From assembly GCF_000725805.1 (NCBI RefSeq), contig NZ_JOFT01000010.1:1-64000 (forward strand): a stretch of DNA of 64,000 nt, read 5' to 3'. This stretch comes from Streptomyces xanthophaeus (GTDB taxonomy: Bacteria; Actinomycetota; Actinomycetes; Streptomycetales; Streptomycetaceae). A program made the position numbers and the translations under genes. Under the pieces are notes generated by a model. It did not search any database. It was not told the DNA's origin and was given only the letters and a program-made list of their open reading frames with translations. Numbering within the stretch: position 1 is the first letter of the stretch; every line of letters begins with the position of its first letter. Below are positions 16,246-26,000 of this stretch, in pieces.

Positions 16246-17415
16246 TCAGAGGGAGCGGAAGAAGGTCCGGATGTCGTCGACCAGGAGGCGGGGCTGTTCC
16301 ATGGCCGCGAAGTGGCCGCCGCGGTCGTGGTCGGTCCACTGGACGATGTTGTTCGTCTGCTCGGCGAGGTGGCGCAGCAGGACGAAGTTCTCGCGCGGGA
16401 AGTGGGCGAGGGCGGTGGGTGCCTGCGAGGGTTCGGGGGGTGAGCCCCAGTAGTCGGCGTGGGCCCGCTCGTAGTAGATGCGGGCCGAGGAGCCGGCCGT
16501 GCCCGTGAGCCAGTACAGCATCACGTTCGTGAGCAGGAGGTCGCGGTCGACGGGCTCGTCGGTCCACTCGTGGAACTTCTCGGAGATCCAGGCGAGCTGG
16601 CCCACGGGGGAGTCCGTCAGCCCGTAGGCGAGGGTCTGGGGGCGGGTGGACTGGATGTCCGCATATCCCTGTTTGTCGCGGGCCCATTCCTGGAAGCGCT
16701 CCCAGGATTCCCGGGTGCGCTGTGCCTGCTCCGGGGGCAGGCCGGAGAGGTCGGCGTGGTCGTCCGGTTCCCGGGTCATATAGGAATTCGGAATCAGGTT
16801 CAGGTGTACGCCGATGACCTCGGGCCGGGTGCGTCCGATTTCGCGGGAGATCGCCGCGCCCCAGTCGCCGCCCTGGACGCCGTAGCGCTGGTATCCCAGC
16901 CGGTCCATGAGCTCGGCGAATGCGGCGGCGACCCGGCGGAACTCCCAGCCTCTTTCCCGGGTGGGGCCGGACAGTCCGAAGCCGGGGATGCTCGGCAGGA
17001 CGACGTGGAAGGCGTCGGCGGGGTCGCCGCCGTGTGCGGCCGGGTCGGTGAGCGGGCCGACGACCTCGGTGAACTCGACGATCGAGCCCGGCCAGCCGTG
17101 GGTCAGGAGCAGCGGGGTCGCGTCGGGCTCGGGGGACCGTACGTGGGCGAAGTGGATGTTCGCCCCGTCGATCTCGGTGGTGAACTGCGGCCATGCGTTC
17201 AGCCGGGCTTCGGCGGCCCGCCAGTCGTAGGCGTGCCGCCAGTACTGGGCCAATTCTCTCAGGTAATCCCCCGGGATCCCGTAGTCCCAGCCCGCTCCGG
17301 GGATTTCGTCGGGCCACCGGGTCCGGTCCAGGCGTTCGTTCAGATCGTCCAGATCGGATTGGGGGATATTGATCCGGAACGGATCGATGTTCTCTGAAAG
17401 AAGCATGCGGGGCAT
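16246..17415 (-). CDS. Epoxide hydrolase (EHN domain plus alpha/beta hydrolase)
   Basis: A 389-residue enzyme that opens epoxides with water. The N-terminal EHN domain contains FRINIPQSDLDDLNERLDRTRWPDE. The alpha/beta hydrolase core has the oxyanion motif HGWPGS and the nucleophile Asp in GGDWGA. The catalytic His is likely that of DRGGHFAA, and a lid segment carries Tyr residues. It starts one base beyond the thioesterase stop codon on the same strand, which argues for co-translation with the left arm of the NRPS-PKS cluster. It could act on an epoxide made by a cluster P450 or serve as detoxification; the substrate is unknown. Confidence 0.9.
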   Translation of the reverse strand: MPRMLLSENIDPFRINIPQSDLDDLNERLDRTRWPDEIPGAGWDYGIPGDYLRELAQYWRHAYDWRAAEARLNAWPQFTTEIDGANIHFAHVRSPEPDATPLLLTHGWPGSIVEFTEVVGPLTDPAAHGGDPADAFHVVLPSIPGFGLSGPTRERGWEFRRVAAAFAELMDRLGYQRYGVQGGDWGAAISREIGRTRPEVIGVHLNLIPNSYMTREPDDHADLSGLPPEQAQRTRESWERFQEWARDKQGYADIQSTRPQTLAYGLTDSPVGQLAWISEKFHEWTDEPVDRDLLLTNVMLYWLTGTAGSSARIYYERAHADYWGSPPEPSQAPTALAHFPRENFVLLRHLAEQTNNIVQWTDHDRGGHFAAMEQPRLLVDDIRTFFRSL

Positions 17416-17416
17416 C

Positions 17417-18187
17417 CTAATTCACCGCTTCTCGGCATTCCGTTGCGAGGGCCAGGGAGCGGACGAGGGCGGCGACTTCCGGCCAGTTGTGCTGCAGGTA
17501 GAAGTGGTCGCCGCTGAGGGTCTCCAGGCGGAACGGGCCGGTGGTGTGGCCGGCCCAGGCGCGCAGGTCGTCGAGCGGCGCCACCGGGTCCACGTCCCCG
17601 CCGAGGGCGACGAGGGCGCAGCTGAGCGGTGCGTCGCCGCGGGGGCGGTAGGTCTCGCTGGCCCGGTAGTCGCCGCGGATGAGCGGCAGCAGCAGGGAGC
17701 GCATCTCGGGGTGTTCGAGGAGTTCGGCGGCGGTGCCGCCGAGCCAGACCACCTGGTGGGCGAGGGCCTCGTCGTCCAGGAGGTAGGAGGTGGTGAGGCG
17801 GACCCGGGAGGGGGCGGGGCGGCCCGAGGCGATCAGGGCCACGGGGCCTTCGGGGCCGAGCCGTTGGGCGACCTCGTAGGCGAGGATGGCGCCCATGCTG
17901 TGCCCGAAGAAGATCCGGGGCACCTCGGTGGGTGCGGCGCGCAGGGCTGCGGCGGCGCGGTCGGCCAGCTCGTGCAGGTCGGTGACGACCGGTTCGTCGT
18001 GGCGGTCCTGGCGGCCGGGGTACTGCACGGCCACGACCTCGGCGTCGCCCGCGAGTTCGAGGCCGAGCGGGCGGTAGACGCTCGCGGCTCCCCCCGAGTG
18101 GGGGAAGCACACCAGCTGCGGTGCGTGCGGTGCGCCGGACGGGCCGGCCGGGTTGAGGTACTTGAGCCACGGGTCGGGCCTGGGCAT
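17417..18187 (-). CDS. Type II thioesterase
   Basis: A 256-residue stand-alone alpha/beta hydrolase of the NRPS/PKS type II thioesterase family. Visible elements are LVCFPHSGGAASVYRPL at the start, YPGRQDR, the nucleophile elbow GHSMG (Ser about 97), the Asp loop GDVDPV and the catalytic His in GDHFYLQ. Such enzymes clear mis-primed acyl or aminoacyl groups from carrier proteins. GGAGGAAA precedes the ATG at 18187. It sits between ferredoxin and epoxide hydrolase genes, divergent from the synthetase operon, and is strong evidence that this arm belongs to the cluster. Confidence 0.93.
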   Translation of the reverse strand: MPRPDPWLKYLNPAGPSGAPHAPQLVCFPHSGGAASVYRPLGLELAGDAEVVAVQYPGRQDRHDEPVVTDLHELADRAAAALRAAPTEVPRIFFGHSMGAILAYEVAQRLGPEGPVALIASGRPAPSRVRLTTSYLLDDEALAHQVVWLGGTAAELLEHPEMRSLLLPLIRGDYRASETYRPRGDAPLSCALVALGGDVDPVAPLDDLRAWAGHTTGPFRLETLSGDHFYLQHNWPEVAALVRSLALATECREAVN

Positions 18188-18201
18188 GGGTGTTTCCTCC
18201 G

Positions 18202-18525
18202 TCAGGCGTGCGTCTGCACGGGCAGGGCGTCGACGAGGGGGTGGTCGTGGTCGATCACGCCCGTCTTGGACGCGCCGCCAGGGGAGCCCAGTTCGGCGAA
18301 GAACGCGGCGTTGGCCTCGCGGTAGGCAGCCCACTCGCCGGGGGTGTCGTCCTCGTAGAAGATGGCCTCGACCGGGCAGACCGGCTCGCAGGCGCCGCAG
18401 TCGACGCATTCGTCGGGCTGGATGTACAGGGCCCGGCGGCCCTCGTAGATGCAGTCGACCGGGCACTCGTCGATGCAGGCCTTGTCCTTGATGTCCGCGC
18501 AGGGCTGGGCGATTACGTAGGTCAC
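18202..18525 (-). CDS. fdxA: 7Fe ferredoxin (3Fe-4S plus 4Fe-4S)
   Basis: A 107-residue soluble electron carrier. The N-terminal cluster set is CADIKDKACIDECPVDCIY and the second is CVDCGACEPVCPVEAIFYED, followed by the approximately 45-residue C-terminal extension of mycobacterial and Streptomyces FdxA proteins. It could supply electrons to one of the two cluster P450s. The gene is 15 bases upstream of the thioesterase, with a ribosome site overlapping the gap, and 40 bases downstream of the PIN-like gene, consistent with one transcript. A housekeeping role cannot be excluded because FdxA is common. Confidence 0.93.
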   Translation of the reverse strand: MTYVIAQPCADIKDKACIDECPVDCIYEGRRALYIQPDECVDCGACEPVCPVEAIFYEDDTPGEWAAYREANAAFFAELGSPGGASKTGVIDHDHPLVDALPVQTHA

Positions 18526-18564
18526 TTCGATGTTCCTTGTCCGGGGTGCCTGGGTGGTGTGGCG

Positions 18565-19047
18565 TCAGATCAGGTCGATGCGGTAGCTCGTTCCGGCGTC
18601 GGCGAGGGCCGAGTAGCAGTACGCGGCCCTCGCCGCGGAGAGCAGCGGCAGCCGCCGGGACCGGGCGAGCAGGACGGAGTGGCAGGCGGCCAGGACCTCG
18701 GGTCCCACGACCCGGCGGTCGGAGCAGCCCGCGTACAGCTGGCCGGCGGAGAGGGTGTCCGTGGGGGTCATGTCGACGATGTCCACGCCCCCGCGCTCCT
18801 GGAAGGTGCGCAGCGGGACGCCCGCGCCGTGCTGGTGGCCCTGCTCGCACTCCTCGTCCCAGCAGGTGCGCATGGAGCAGGCCACGGCGAAGGACACCGC
18901 GGGGGTGACGAGGCGAACCCGTCCCGACCGTACGGAGTCCCGCAGGGCTGCGCCCTTCGGTGTGTGGCCCATCGCGATCCGGTACAGCGAGAGGGGGTCG
19001 ACGACGGCGGTTGTGGTGGTCCCCAAGAGTTCTTCCTGGATAGCCAC
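18565..19047 (-). CDS. PIN-like small protein, function unknown
   Basis: A 160-residue soluble protein. The pattern VVDPLSLYRIAMG near the start, TPAVSFAVACS after it, and the end segment SVLLARSRRLPLLSAARAAY resembles a PIN-domain fold. Two of the usual acidic metal ligands appear replaced (His in LAACHSVLLA where Asp is expected), so nuclease activity is doubtful. The GTG at 19047 is chosen because GAGGAGAA lies before it and the upstream extension is poor. It heads the minus-strand arm with ferredoxin, thioesterase and epoxide hydrolase. PIN assignment is my reading of the pattern, not certain. Confidence 0.65.
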   Translation of the reverse strand: MAIQEELLGTTTTAVVDPLSLYRIAMGHTPKGAALRDSVRSGRVRLVTPAVSFAVACSMRTCWDEECEQGHQHGAGVPLRTFQERGGVDIVDMTPTDTLSAGQLYAGCSDRRVVGPEVLAACHSVLLARSRRLPLLSAARAAYCYSALADAGTSYRIDLI

Positions 19048-19150
19048 GGCAGTTTCTCCTCGGCAGTGGTGCGTAGTGGAAGGAGGCGCGGTGTCCGGTC
19101 CCCGCACGGGATCGCCGTGTCCGGGCCGGGGGCTGCGGTGCGGGTGCGTT

Positions 19151-19192
19151 GCGGGTGCGGGTGCGGGTGCGGGTGCGGGTGCGGGTGCGGGT
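19151..19192. repeat. Seven tandem copies of GCGGGT
   Basis: An uninterrupted (GCGGGT)7 tract with imperfect copies on its left side, located between the PIN-like gene and the small ORF that ends at 19243. Six-base units would not change frame in a coding context, but the tract appears intergenic here. Confidence 0.9.
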
Positions 19193-19242
19193 GCGCGGGC
19201 GCCGGCGGACCGGTGTGCGCGGGCCCGTCCGCGGTGCTGTGC

Positions 19243-19419
19243 TCAGAGCCCGCGGTAGGCCGGGTCGTTGCCCGCGCACCCTTCGCCTTCGGGGCTGTGC
19301 CCGGAGGTGTGGTGGGGGCGCAGCGGCGTCCGGGCGGAGGGGCGTTCGTAGGTCTCCATGCGGTGCATCGGGCTGCGGAACGTGTCCGTCCGGTCCCCGG
19401 TCTGGTCGTCGTGGTGCAC
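19243..19419 (-). CDS. Possible small protein of 58 residues
   Basis: A short frame starting at the GTG of 19419, with GGAG seven bases upstream, and ending with the residues EGEGCAGNDPAYRGL. The product is His-, Arg- and Asp-rich, with a single Cys and no hydrophobic segment. It reads in the same direction as the PIN-like, ferredoxin and thioesterase genes. It could be a real small gene of the cluster or chance. Composition is not typical of a lanthipeptide or lasso precursor, and no modification enzymes are adjacent. Confidence 0.4.
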   Translation of the reverse strand: MHHDDQTGDRTDTFRSPMHRMETYERPSARTPLRPHHTSGHSPEGEGCAGNDPAYRGL

Positions 19420-20009
19420 AGGCGATCTCCGATCGAAGCGACGTGGTGACCCGCCGGCGGAAGGCGTGGACGGGCCTGCCTCCGACAGGGCGGCGCGCCG
19501 CACCGGTGGACGGGCGGACGGGCGGGCCGGAGGGCGACGGTGGCGGTGACGGCGACGGGCTGCGAACCGTCGGGAAGGGGAAAGGGCGGGCTCCCGCACG
19601 AGAGCCCGGGGGCGCCCGGCGGGGACGCCGAGCGAAATATTGAGTTGTGCCGAGTGGGATGTCAATGGTCCCCGGAATGCTCCGCGGGCCGTCGGCCCCC
19701 GGCTGTTCCGAGTGGCCGAGTCTGCCTCACCGGAAGGGATTTCGGGCCTTTCCCGGGCCCCTGAGAGGGGTGAGTGGCATCTACTTGCCAGCCCCCTCGG
19801 CGGGTACGGGGGCGGCCGTAGAGTCCCCATCATGCTGCGAGCTCCGGGTCCGCTTCGGCCGGTCGTTCGGCGGCGGACCACTTCTTGAATTCAATTTCCC
19901 CGTGGGCCGATGTGCACCGATCGGCACCGCACCGTCCATCGGATTGCTGCCGTCCGGGAACTCGCTCCGTGCTGTCCCTTGTGCGACGCCTCAGTGAAAG
20001 GAATCGGCC
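19420..20009. other. Divergent promoter region of the NRPS-PKS cluster
   Basis: About 590 bases between the left arm and the first P450 gene, with no convincing coding frame. The right part (about 19800-20000) is less GC-rich than its surroundings (TTGAATTCAATTTCC near 19885), which suits promoters and regulator binding. I see no clear operator pair. Confidence 0.5.
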
Positions 20010-20051
20010 ATCTCCATCCACGACACTCGTACGTCCGGATGTCCGGTTGAC

Positions 20052-21251
20052 ATGGGATCGGCCGATCTCATCGACCCGACTCTTTACAGCGACGGCGACA
20101 CGCACGAGATATGGCGCCGGATGCGCCAGGTCGACGGTCTCAGCTGGCACCAGGTGGACGAGGAACGCGGTTTCTGGTCCGTCGTGAAGTACGCCGACAC
20201 GGACCTGGTCCTGCGCGACACCGACACCTTCACCTCCGAGCGGGGCACCCTCCTCGACCTGCTCGGCACCGACGACCCGGCCGGCGGGCAGCAGCTCGCC
20301 GTCACGGACCCGCCGCGGCACACCGAGCGGCAGGCGCGCCTGAAGAAGGCACTGGCCGTCAAGGCCGTGGACCGCCAGCGCGAGATGATCCGGCCCAAGG
20401 TCATCGACCTGCTCGCCCCGCTCGGTGACGGCGGAGCCTTCGACTTCGGCACCGCCATGCTGGGGCTGCCGATGTCGGTCACCGGCACGATGATGGGCCT
20501 GCCGGAGGAGGACTGGGCCTGGCTCAGCCGCCTGACCACTGTGTGCATCGCCGCCGACGACCCCGAGTTCCAGGACGAGGGCGGCAAGGAGGCCACGCTC
20601 AAGTCGGCCCACCGGGAGCTCTTCGGGTACTTCCAGGACCTCATGCGCCACCGCCGGGAGAACCTCGGCGACGACCTGCTGAGCGTGCTGATCTCCACGC
20701 GCTTCGAGGGCCGGCTCATGTCCGCGAGCGAGATCGTCGCGAACTGCTACAGCCTGCTCCTCGGGGCCAACGTCACCACGCCGCACGCGCCGACGTTCGT
20801 GATGGCCGAATTCACGGAGACCGATGTGCTCGCCGACTGGGCGGCCCATCCCGAGGTCAACGGCACCGCCTACGAGGAGGCGCTGCGCTGGGCCTCTCCG
20901 GTCAACCACATTCTGCGCTATGCCACCCGGGACACCGAGGTGCGCGGTACGAAGATCGCCGCGGGAGATGCGGTCGTGGCCTGGCTGGGCGCGGCGAACC
21001 GCGACGAAGAGGTATTCGAGAACAGCCACACCTTCGACATCCGGCGGAAGCCCAACAAGCACCTGGCCTTCGGAATCGGACCGCACTACTGCGTGGGCCA
21101 CAGCGTCGCCCGCGTCACCATCAGCATTCTTTTCGAGGAGCTGCTGGGCCGTTACGAGGATTTCCAGCTGGCGGGCAAGCCCGAGCGGCTGATCTCGAAT
21201 TTCGCATCCGGCTACAAGCACGTGCCGATCACGGCGCGCCTGCGCAAGTAG
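20052..21251 (+). CDS. Cytochrome P450 (first cluster P450)
   Basis: A P450 monooxygenase of about 399 residues, first gene of the synthetase operon. The heme segment is FGIGPHYCVGHSVAR (Cys about 347), the K-helix E-x-x-R is EALR, and the I-helix reads LLLGANVTTPHAP, with the Thr pair of the oxygen-activation groove but without the usual A/G-G-x-D/E-T-T acid. Such P450s in NRPS clusters often hydroxylate carrier-bound amino acids. The ATG at 20052 has no ribosome site. The reading frame continues 14 codons upstream with protein-like sequence (ISIHDTRTSGCPVD) to an in-frame TGA. AAAGGA lies seven bases before an ATC at 20010, so the true start may be that non-standard codon. Confidence 0.93.
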   Translation: MGSADLIDPTLYSDGDTHEIWRRMRQVDGLSWHQVDEERGFWSVVKYADTDLVLRDTDTFTSERGTLLDLLGTDDPAGGQQLAVTDPPRHTERQARLKKALAVKAVDRQREMIRPKVIDLLAPLGDGGAFDFGTAMLGLPMSVTGTMMGLPEEDWAWLSRLTTVCIAADDPEFQDEGGKEATLKSAHRELFGYFQDLMRHRRENLGDDLLSVLISTRFEGRLMSASEIVANCYSLLLGANVTTPHAPTFVMAEFTETDVLADWAAHPEVNGTAYEEALRWASPVNHILRYATRDTEVRGTKIAAGDAVVAWLGAANRDEEVFENSHTFDIRRKPNKHLAFGIGPHYCVGHSVARVTISILFEELLGRYEDFQLAGKPERLISNFASGYKHVPITARLRK

Positions 21252-21260
21252 GGATGCCGC

Positions 21261-22940
21261 GTGCACCCGAAAGGTCCTGCCTTGTCTGCACTTCCCGCGC
21301 ACAGCCCGTCCGCCCCGGTCTGGTACGAGGCGAATCCGGCGCAGAAAGGGCTGTGGGTCCTCGACCAGGTCGAGCAGCTGCGCCCCACCAGCCTCATCCC
21401 GACCGTCGTGAAGTTCACGGGCCCCCTTGACCACGGCCTGCTCGTGACGGCCGTCCAGCGGGTCCTCGACCGGCATCCGGCCCTGCGCTCCCGCTTCCGG
21501 CTGGACGCGGAGCACCGCAGGATCGAGTACCGCACGGACGGGCCGGCCGCCGAGGCCGGGTTCATCGACGCCGCGGCCGAAGGCTGGTCCGAGGAGGAAC
21601 TGGCCCGTCTGGTCGACGTGTTGTGCTACGCGCCCTTCGAGCTGGGGCAGGAGGCGCCCGTACGGGCCGAGGTGATCCGCCTCGACGGGGACACCGCGCT
21701 GCTCGTCCTCACCGTGCACCACATCGTCTGCGACGGCTGGTCGCGCAGCCTGCTGATGGCCGAGGTCGCCACGGTGTACCGGGCGCTGCTGGCCGGGTGC
21801 GAGCCCGCGCTCAGCTCCCCGCCGCACCCCAGCGAGGTCGTCACCATGCTGGGCCCCGGGGAGCTGGACGAGCGTCTTCCGGACGTCGTCGAGCGGCTGC
21901 GCGGGGCGCCGATCGAGGTCGAGGTGCCGTTCCGCCGGGACACCGACGACACCTCCCTGGCCGGTGGCTCCCTCGCCACGCGCTTCGACGAGGAGCTGAC
22001 CGAGGCCCTGCTGGCCGCCGCCGGGGAGGAGGGCTGCACACCGTTCATGACCGGGGTCGCCCTGCTCGCCGGGACGCTCGCGCGCACCGGCAGCCAGCGG
22101 GACTTCCTCTTCGCCTTCGGCTGGCCGGGCCGGGACGACCCGGCGGTCGCCGACGCGATCGGCATGTTCATGAACACCGTCATGATCCGCGTGACGCTCG
22201 ACGACACCACCACCTGGCGCGAGCTGCTGCGCAGCGCCCGCTTCGGGGCGATGGAGGCGTTCATCGACGCCGACGTGCCCCTGGACGCGGTGACCGCGGC
22301 CCTCAAGCCGGAACGCGACGTCATCTGGCCCCCGCTGTCGGCGGTCCTCGTCAACATGGCCGAGGTCCCCGCGGACATGGAGCTGGCGCCCGGCGTGCTG
22401 GGCCGCCTGCAGCCGCTGCCGTCGCTGCACATGAAGTACGACCTCGGCCTCTTCGTGTGCCTCGACGGGGAGTCCGGCCGCAACCGGCTGGAGCTCTCCG
22501 TGGACTACACGAAGGCCCTGTACGGCGACGACGCCGTGGCCGATTTCCTCGCCGACCTGCGGCGAAGTGCCCTTGCCCTGTCCCACTCCCTGGAGGAAAC
22601 CGTGACCGACACGTCCACCGAAGCAGTAGACCTCTCCACCCCCGAGGCGCGGATCGCCCTCGTGCGCTCCCTGTGGCAGGAGGTCCTCAAGACCGACGAG
22701 GTCGCCGACGACGTCAGCTTCTTCGACGTGGGCGGCGACTCGCTGCTCCTGATCGTCCTCGTCGAGCGCATGACCCAGGCCTCGGGCCGGTCCGTCAAGA
22801 CGATGGACATCTTCCGGGCGGGAACGGTCCGCGGACACGCCGAGCTCCTCGGTGCCCCGGCCGCTGCCGCCGCAGCGGGCTCCGGCGCGAGCGCACGTGA
22901 GCGGCTGCTCGGCGCCGCGCGGGCCGGCGGCCAGGGCTGA
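21261..22940 (+). CDS. NRPS protein: condensation-like domain plus carrier (C-T)
   Basis: A 559-residue protein. The condensation domain (about residues 15-450) has the active motif HHIVCDGWS (about residue 154), PVRAEVIRL before it, and the DFLFAFGWPGRDDPAVADAIGMFMNTV segment that forms the C3-C5 region. A peptidyl carrier domain follows, with Ser about 494 in VGGDSLLL. No adenylation domain is present, so its carrier must be loaded by another protein, perhaps the A-T protein at 34.6 kb. The GTG at 21261 follows the P450 stop by nine bases. The next synthetase protein starts with another carrier, giving two carriers in a row across the protein junction. Confidence 0.92.
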   Translation: MHPKGPALSALPAHSPSAPVWYEANPAQKGLWVLDQVEQLRPTSLIPTVVKFTGPLDHGLLVTAVQRVLDRHPALRSRFRLDAEHRRIEYRTDGPAAEAGFIDAAAEGWSEEELARLVDVLCYAPFELGQEAPVRAEVIRLDGDTALLVLTVHHIVCDGWSRSLLMAEVATVYRALLAGCEPALSSPPHPSEVVTMLGPGELDERLPDVVERLRGAPIEVEVPFRRDTDDTSLAGGSLATRFDEELTEALLAAAGEEGCTPFMTGVALLAGTLARTGSQRDFLFAFGWPGRDDPAVADAIGMFMNTVMIRVTLDDTTTWRELLRSARFGAMEAFIDADVPLDAVTAALKPERDVIWPPLSAVLVNMAEVPADMELAPGVLGRLQPLPSLHMKYDLGLFVCLDGESGRNRLELSVDYTKALYGDDAVADFLADLRRSALALSHSLEETVTDTSTEAVDLSTPEARIALVRSLWQEVLKTDEVADDVSFFDVGGDSLLLIVLVERMTQASGRSVKTMDIFRAGTVRGHAELLGAPAAAAAAGSGASARERLLGAARAGGQG

Positions 22941-23005
22941 CCCGGCCGCGGCCCGCCCGCCGCGGGCCGCTGCCACCTTCCCGTCCCTCTTTGGAGAAGT
23001 GACCA

Positions 23006-26000
23006 ATGACGCTTGATGATCTTGCCTCCGCTGTTCTCGGTACGGATGCGGACAGTACGGGTTTCGGAACGCGGAGCTTCATCGAGCTCGGCGGAGACTC
23101 CCTCCGTGCCCTGCGCCTGGACGCCATGGCCAAGGAACAACTGGGCCTGAAACTCTCGGTGAAGGACCTGCTGGGCGCCGAGCCGCTGGCCGCCGCCCTG
23201 CTGCGGGCCGAGGCCCTGCCGGCGGACGGGTCCGCCCCGGCGGCGCCCGCCGCCCCGGCCGGGCAGGACCCGAACGGGCTCTCGCACACCCAGCGCGGAA
23301 TGTGGCTGATCGAGAGCATCACCGGGGGTTCCCCCTACAACCTGGTCTTCACCGCCTTCACGGTGCAGGGCGAGCTGGACCCCGAGGCCTTCCGTGCGGC
23401 GGTCTGCGCGACCGTCGCGCGGAACGAGGGGCTGCGCACCGTCTTCGCCGAGGGCGCCGACGGCGTGGTCCGCGAGATCCGGGCCGAACACACTCCGGAG
23501 ATCAGCGAGTTCACCCACGACGGCGCCCCGGAGGACTTCGAGGCCCACGTCCGGCTGACCACCGAACGGGAGTCCCGCCGCCCCTTCGACCTGACGGCCG
23601 CCCCGGCCCTGCGCTTCCTGCGCTTCTCGCACCCCGCCGGACGCCACGCCGTCGTCCTGATAGCCCATCACATGGTGCTGGACGGATGGTCGGTGGGCCT
23701 GGTCCTCAAGGAGGTCTTCGCCCGCTACGAGGAACTCACGGGCGGGGTACCCACCGCCTTCGGTCCCGGCGTCCCCCTGAGCGCCCTCATCCGCAGCCAG
23801 GACGGCCAGCACGCCGCCGGACTGTGGGACGAGCAGGCCGGCTTCTGGGCCGGACACCTCGCCGGTACCCCCACCGTCCTCGAACTGCCCGCCGACCGCC
23901 AGCGGCCCCCCGTCCAGGACGCCGCGGGCGCCCGCACCCCGCTCGACCTGGGCCCCGCCGTGAGCACGGCGGTCACCGAACGCGCCCGTGACCTGGGCAT
24001 CACCCCCTTCGCCCTGCTGCTCGGCGCCTTCGGCCTGACGCTGGGCCGCACCACCGGCGCCCGCAGCCTGCTCGTCGGCGTACCCCTGCTCGGCCGCGGC
24101 AGCGCCGAGCTCGAAGGCCTCGTCGGGGTCGCGGGCAACCTCGTACCCGTCCGCATCGACATCGACGACGACGCGAGCGCCGCGGACTACCTCCGCTCGG
24201 TGCAGCGCTCCCTGACCCTGAGCATCGACGCCGGCCAGCTGCCCTTCGAGGAGCTCGTCGCCCGTCTCGGCCTGGAACGCAGCATCGGCTGCCACCCCCT
24301 GGTCCAGGTCTGCTTCGGCATGCACGACCAGCTCGTCCCCCAGCGGCTCACCGCAGGGAGCGTGGACCTCCGGATCGAGGAGGGCCACGGCGGCGGAGCC
24401 CAGTTCGACCTCACCCTGCTGGTGGGCCAGGCGCAGCCCTCGCTGGCCGGACACGTCGAGTACGCGACGGCGGTGTGGAACGAGGCCGAGGCCGACGGGT
24501 TCGTCGCCGACTTCCGCGCGGCGGCCGAACAGCTCGCGGCCGGACCCGCTCTCCTGCTGGAGGAGGTGCGCTGCCTGTCCGACGCGCGCCGCGCCCGGCT
24601 CGACGCCCTCAACGAGGTCCGCGAGGAGTTCCCCGTCACCTCGATGGACGAGCTGTTCCGCGAGGCGGTACGCCGCACCCCCGACGCCGTCGCGGTCCGC
24701 GAGGGCGGCGTGGAGCTGACGTACGCGCAGCTGGCGCTGGCCGCAGCCGAGCAGGCGAGACTGCTTGCCGAGGCCGGGGTGCGCCCCGGCGACACGGTGC
24801 TGGTCGGCGTGGAGCGTTCGGTCGCCGAGGCCGTGGCGGTCCTGGGCATCGTGACGGCGGGCGCCGCCTACGTGGGCGTGGACCTGAGCCTGCCCGCCGC
24901 GCACACCCGGCTGATCGTGGCGAAGGCCGCACCGGCCGCCGCCCTCGTCGGCCCCGGGGCGGCCGGCCACGAGGGCCTGTCGGGCGTCCCCCTCGCCCCG
25001 GTCTGGGACGCGTCCTGGAACCCCACGGCCGGCGATGACCTCCAGCTCCCCAAGGCGGACCCGGCGCGGCAGGCCTACGTGGCCTTCACCTCCGGATCCA
25101 CCGGCGAGCCCAAGGGCGTCAGCATCCCGCACCGCGCCGTCATCCGCCTCGTCCACGAGGCCGGCTACGTACGGACGGGCCCGGGCGAGCGCATGCTGCG
25201 GCTGTCCCCGCTGGCCTTCGACGCCTCCACCCTCGAACTGTGGGGCGCCCTGCTGACCGGTGCCACGCTGGAGGTCTACCCGGCGTCCTCACTGCCCTCC
25301 CCGAGCGAGCTGGGCGCCTTCCTGCTGGAGCGGGAGGTGACGGTCGCCTGGCTGACCGCCGGCCTCTTCCGGCTGGTCGAGGAGTTCGCACCCGACTCCT
25401 TCGGCAAGCTCAAGCAGCTCCTGACCGGCGGTGACGTCGTCCCCCACGACCACACGGCACGGGCGCTCGCCCGCCACCCCGGGCTGGTCGTCACCAACGG
25501 CTACGGGCCGACCGAGAACACCACCTTCACCACGACCCACACCGTGCGCGGCCCGCAGGAGGTCGACGGTCCCCTGCCGATCGGCACGCCCGTCCCGGGC
25601 ACCCGCGTGTACGTGCTCGACGAGCGCGGGCGGCGGGTCCCGCCCGGCGCGGTCGGCGAGCTGTACACCGGCGGCGAGGGGCTGGCCGACGGCTACGCGG
25701 GCGACGAGGCCGAGAGCGCCCGCCGGTTCGGGCACTTCAGCGCCGACGTCCAGGAGCGGCTGTACCGCACGGGCGACGTCGTACGGCTCGACACGCGCGG
25801 CCGCCTCGCCTACCTCGGGCGCTCCGACGACCAGGTCAAACTGCGCGGCTACCGCATCGAACTCACCGCGATCAGCGACGCCTTGAAGGCGCACCCGCAG
25901 GTCAAGGACTCGGTGGTCGTCGTCACCGGAGACAACAGCGCCGAGAAGCGGCTCGTCGCCGCCGTCGTCCCGCAGCCGGGCGCCGCGCCCGGCACGGGCG

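Noticed and set aside
18565..19047. PIN-like gene as half of a toxin-antitoxin pair
   Set aside because: No antitoxin-like DNA-binding gene is adjacent and expected acidic active-site residues seem replaced. The position in the cluster arm fits better.
19151..19192. Possible CRISPR array
   Set aside because: The unit is six bases with no spacers, and no cas genes are present anywhere in the window.
19830..25156. Long minus-strand frames opposite the P450 and NRPS genes
   Set aside because: They lie across motif-rich synthetase genes and show only His/Gln/Arg/Gly-rich antisense composition.
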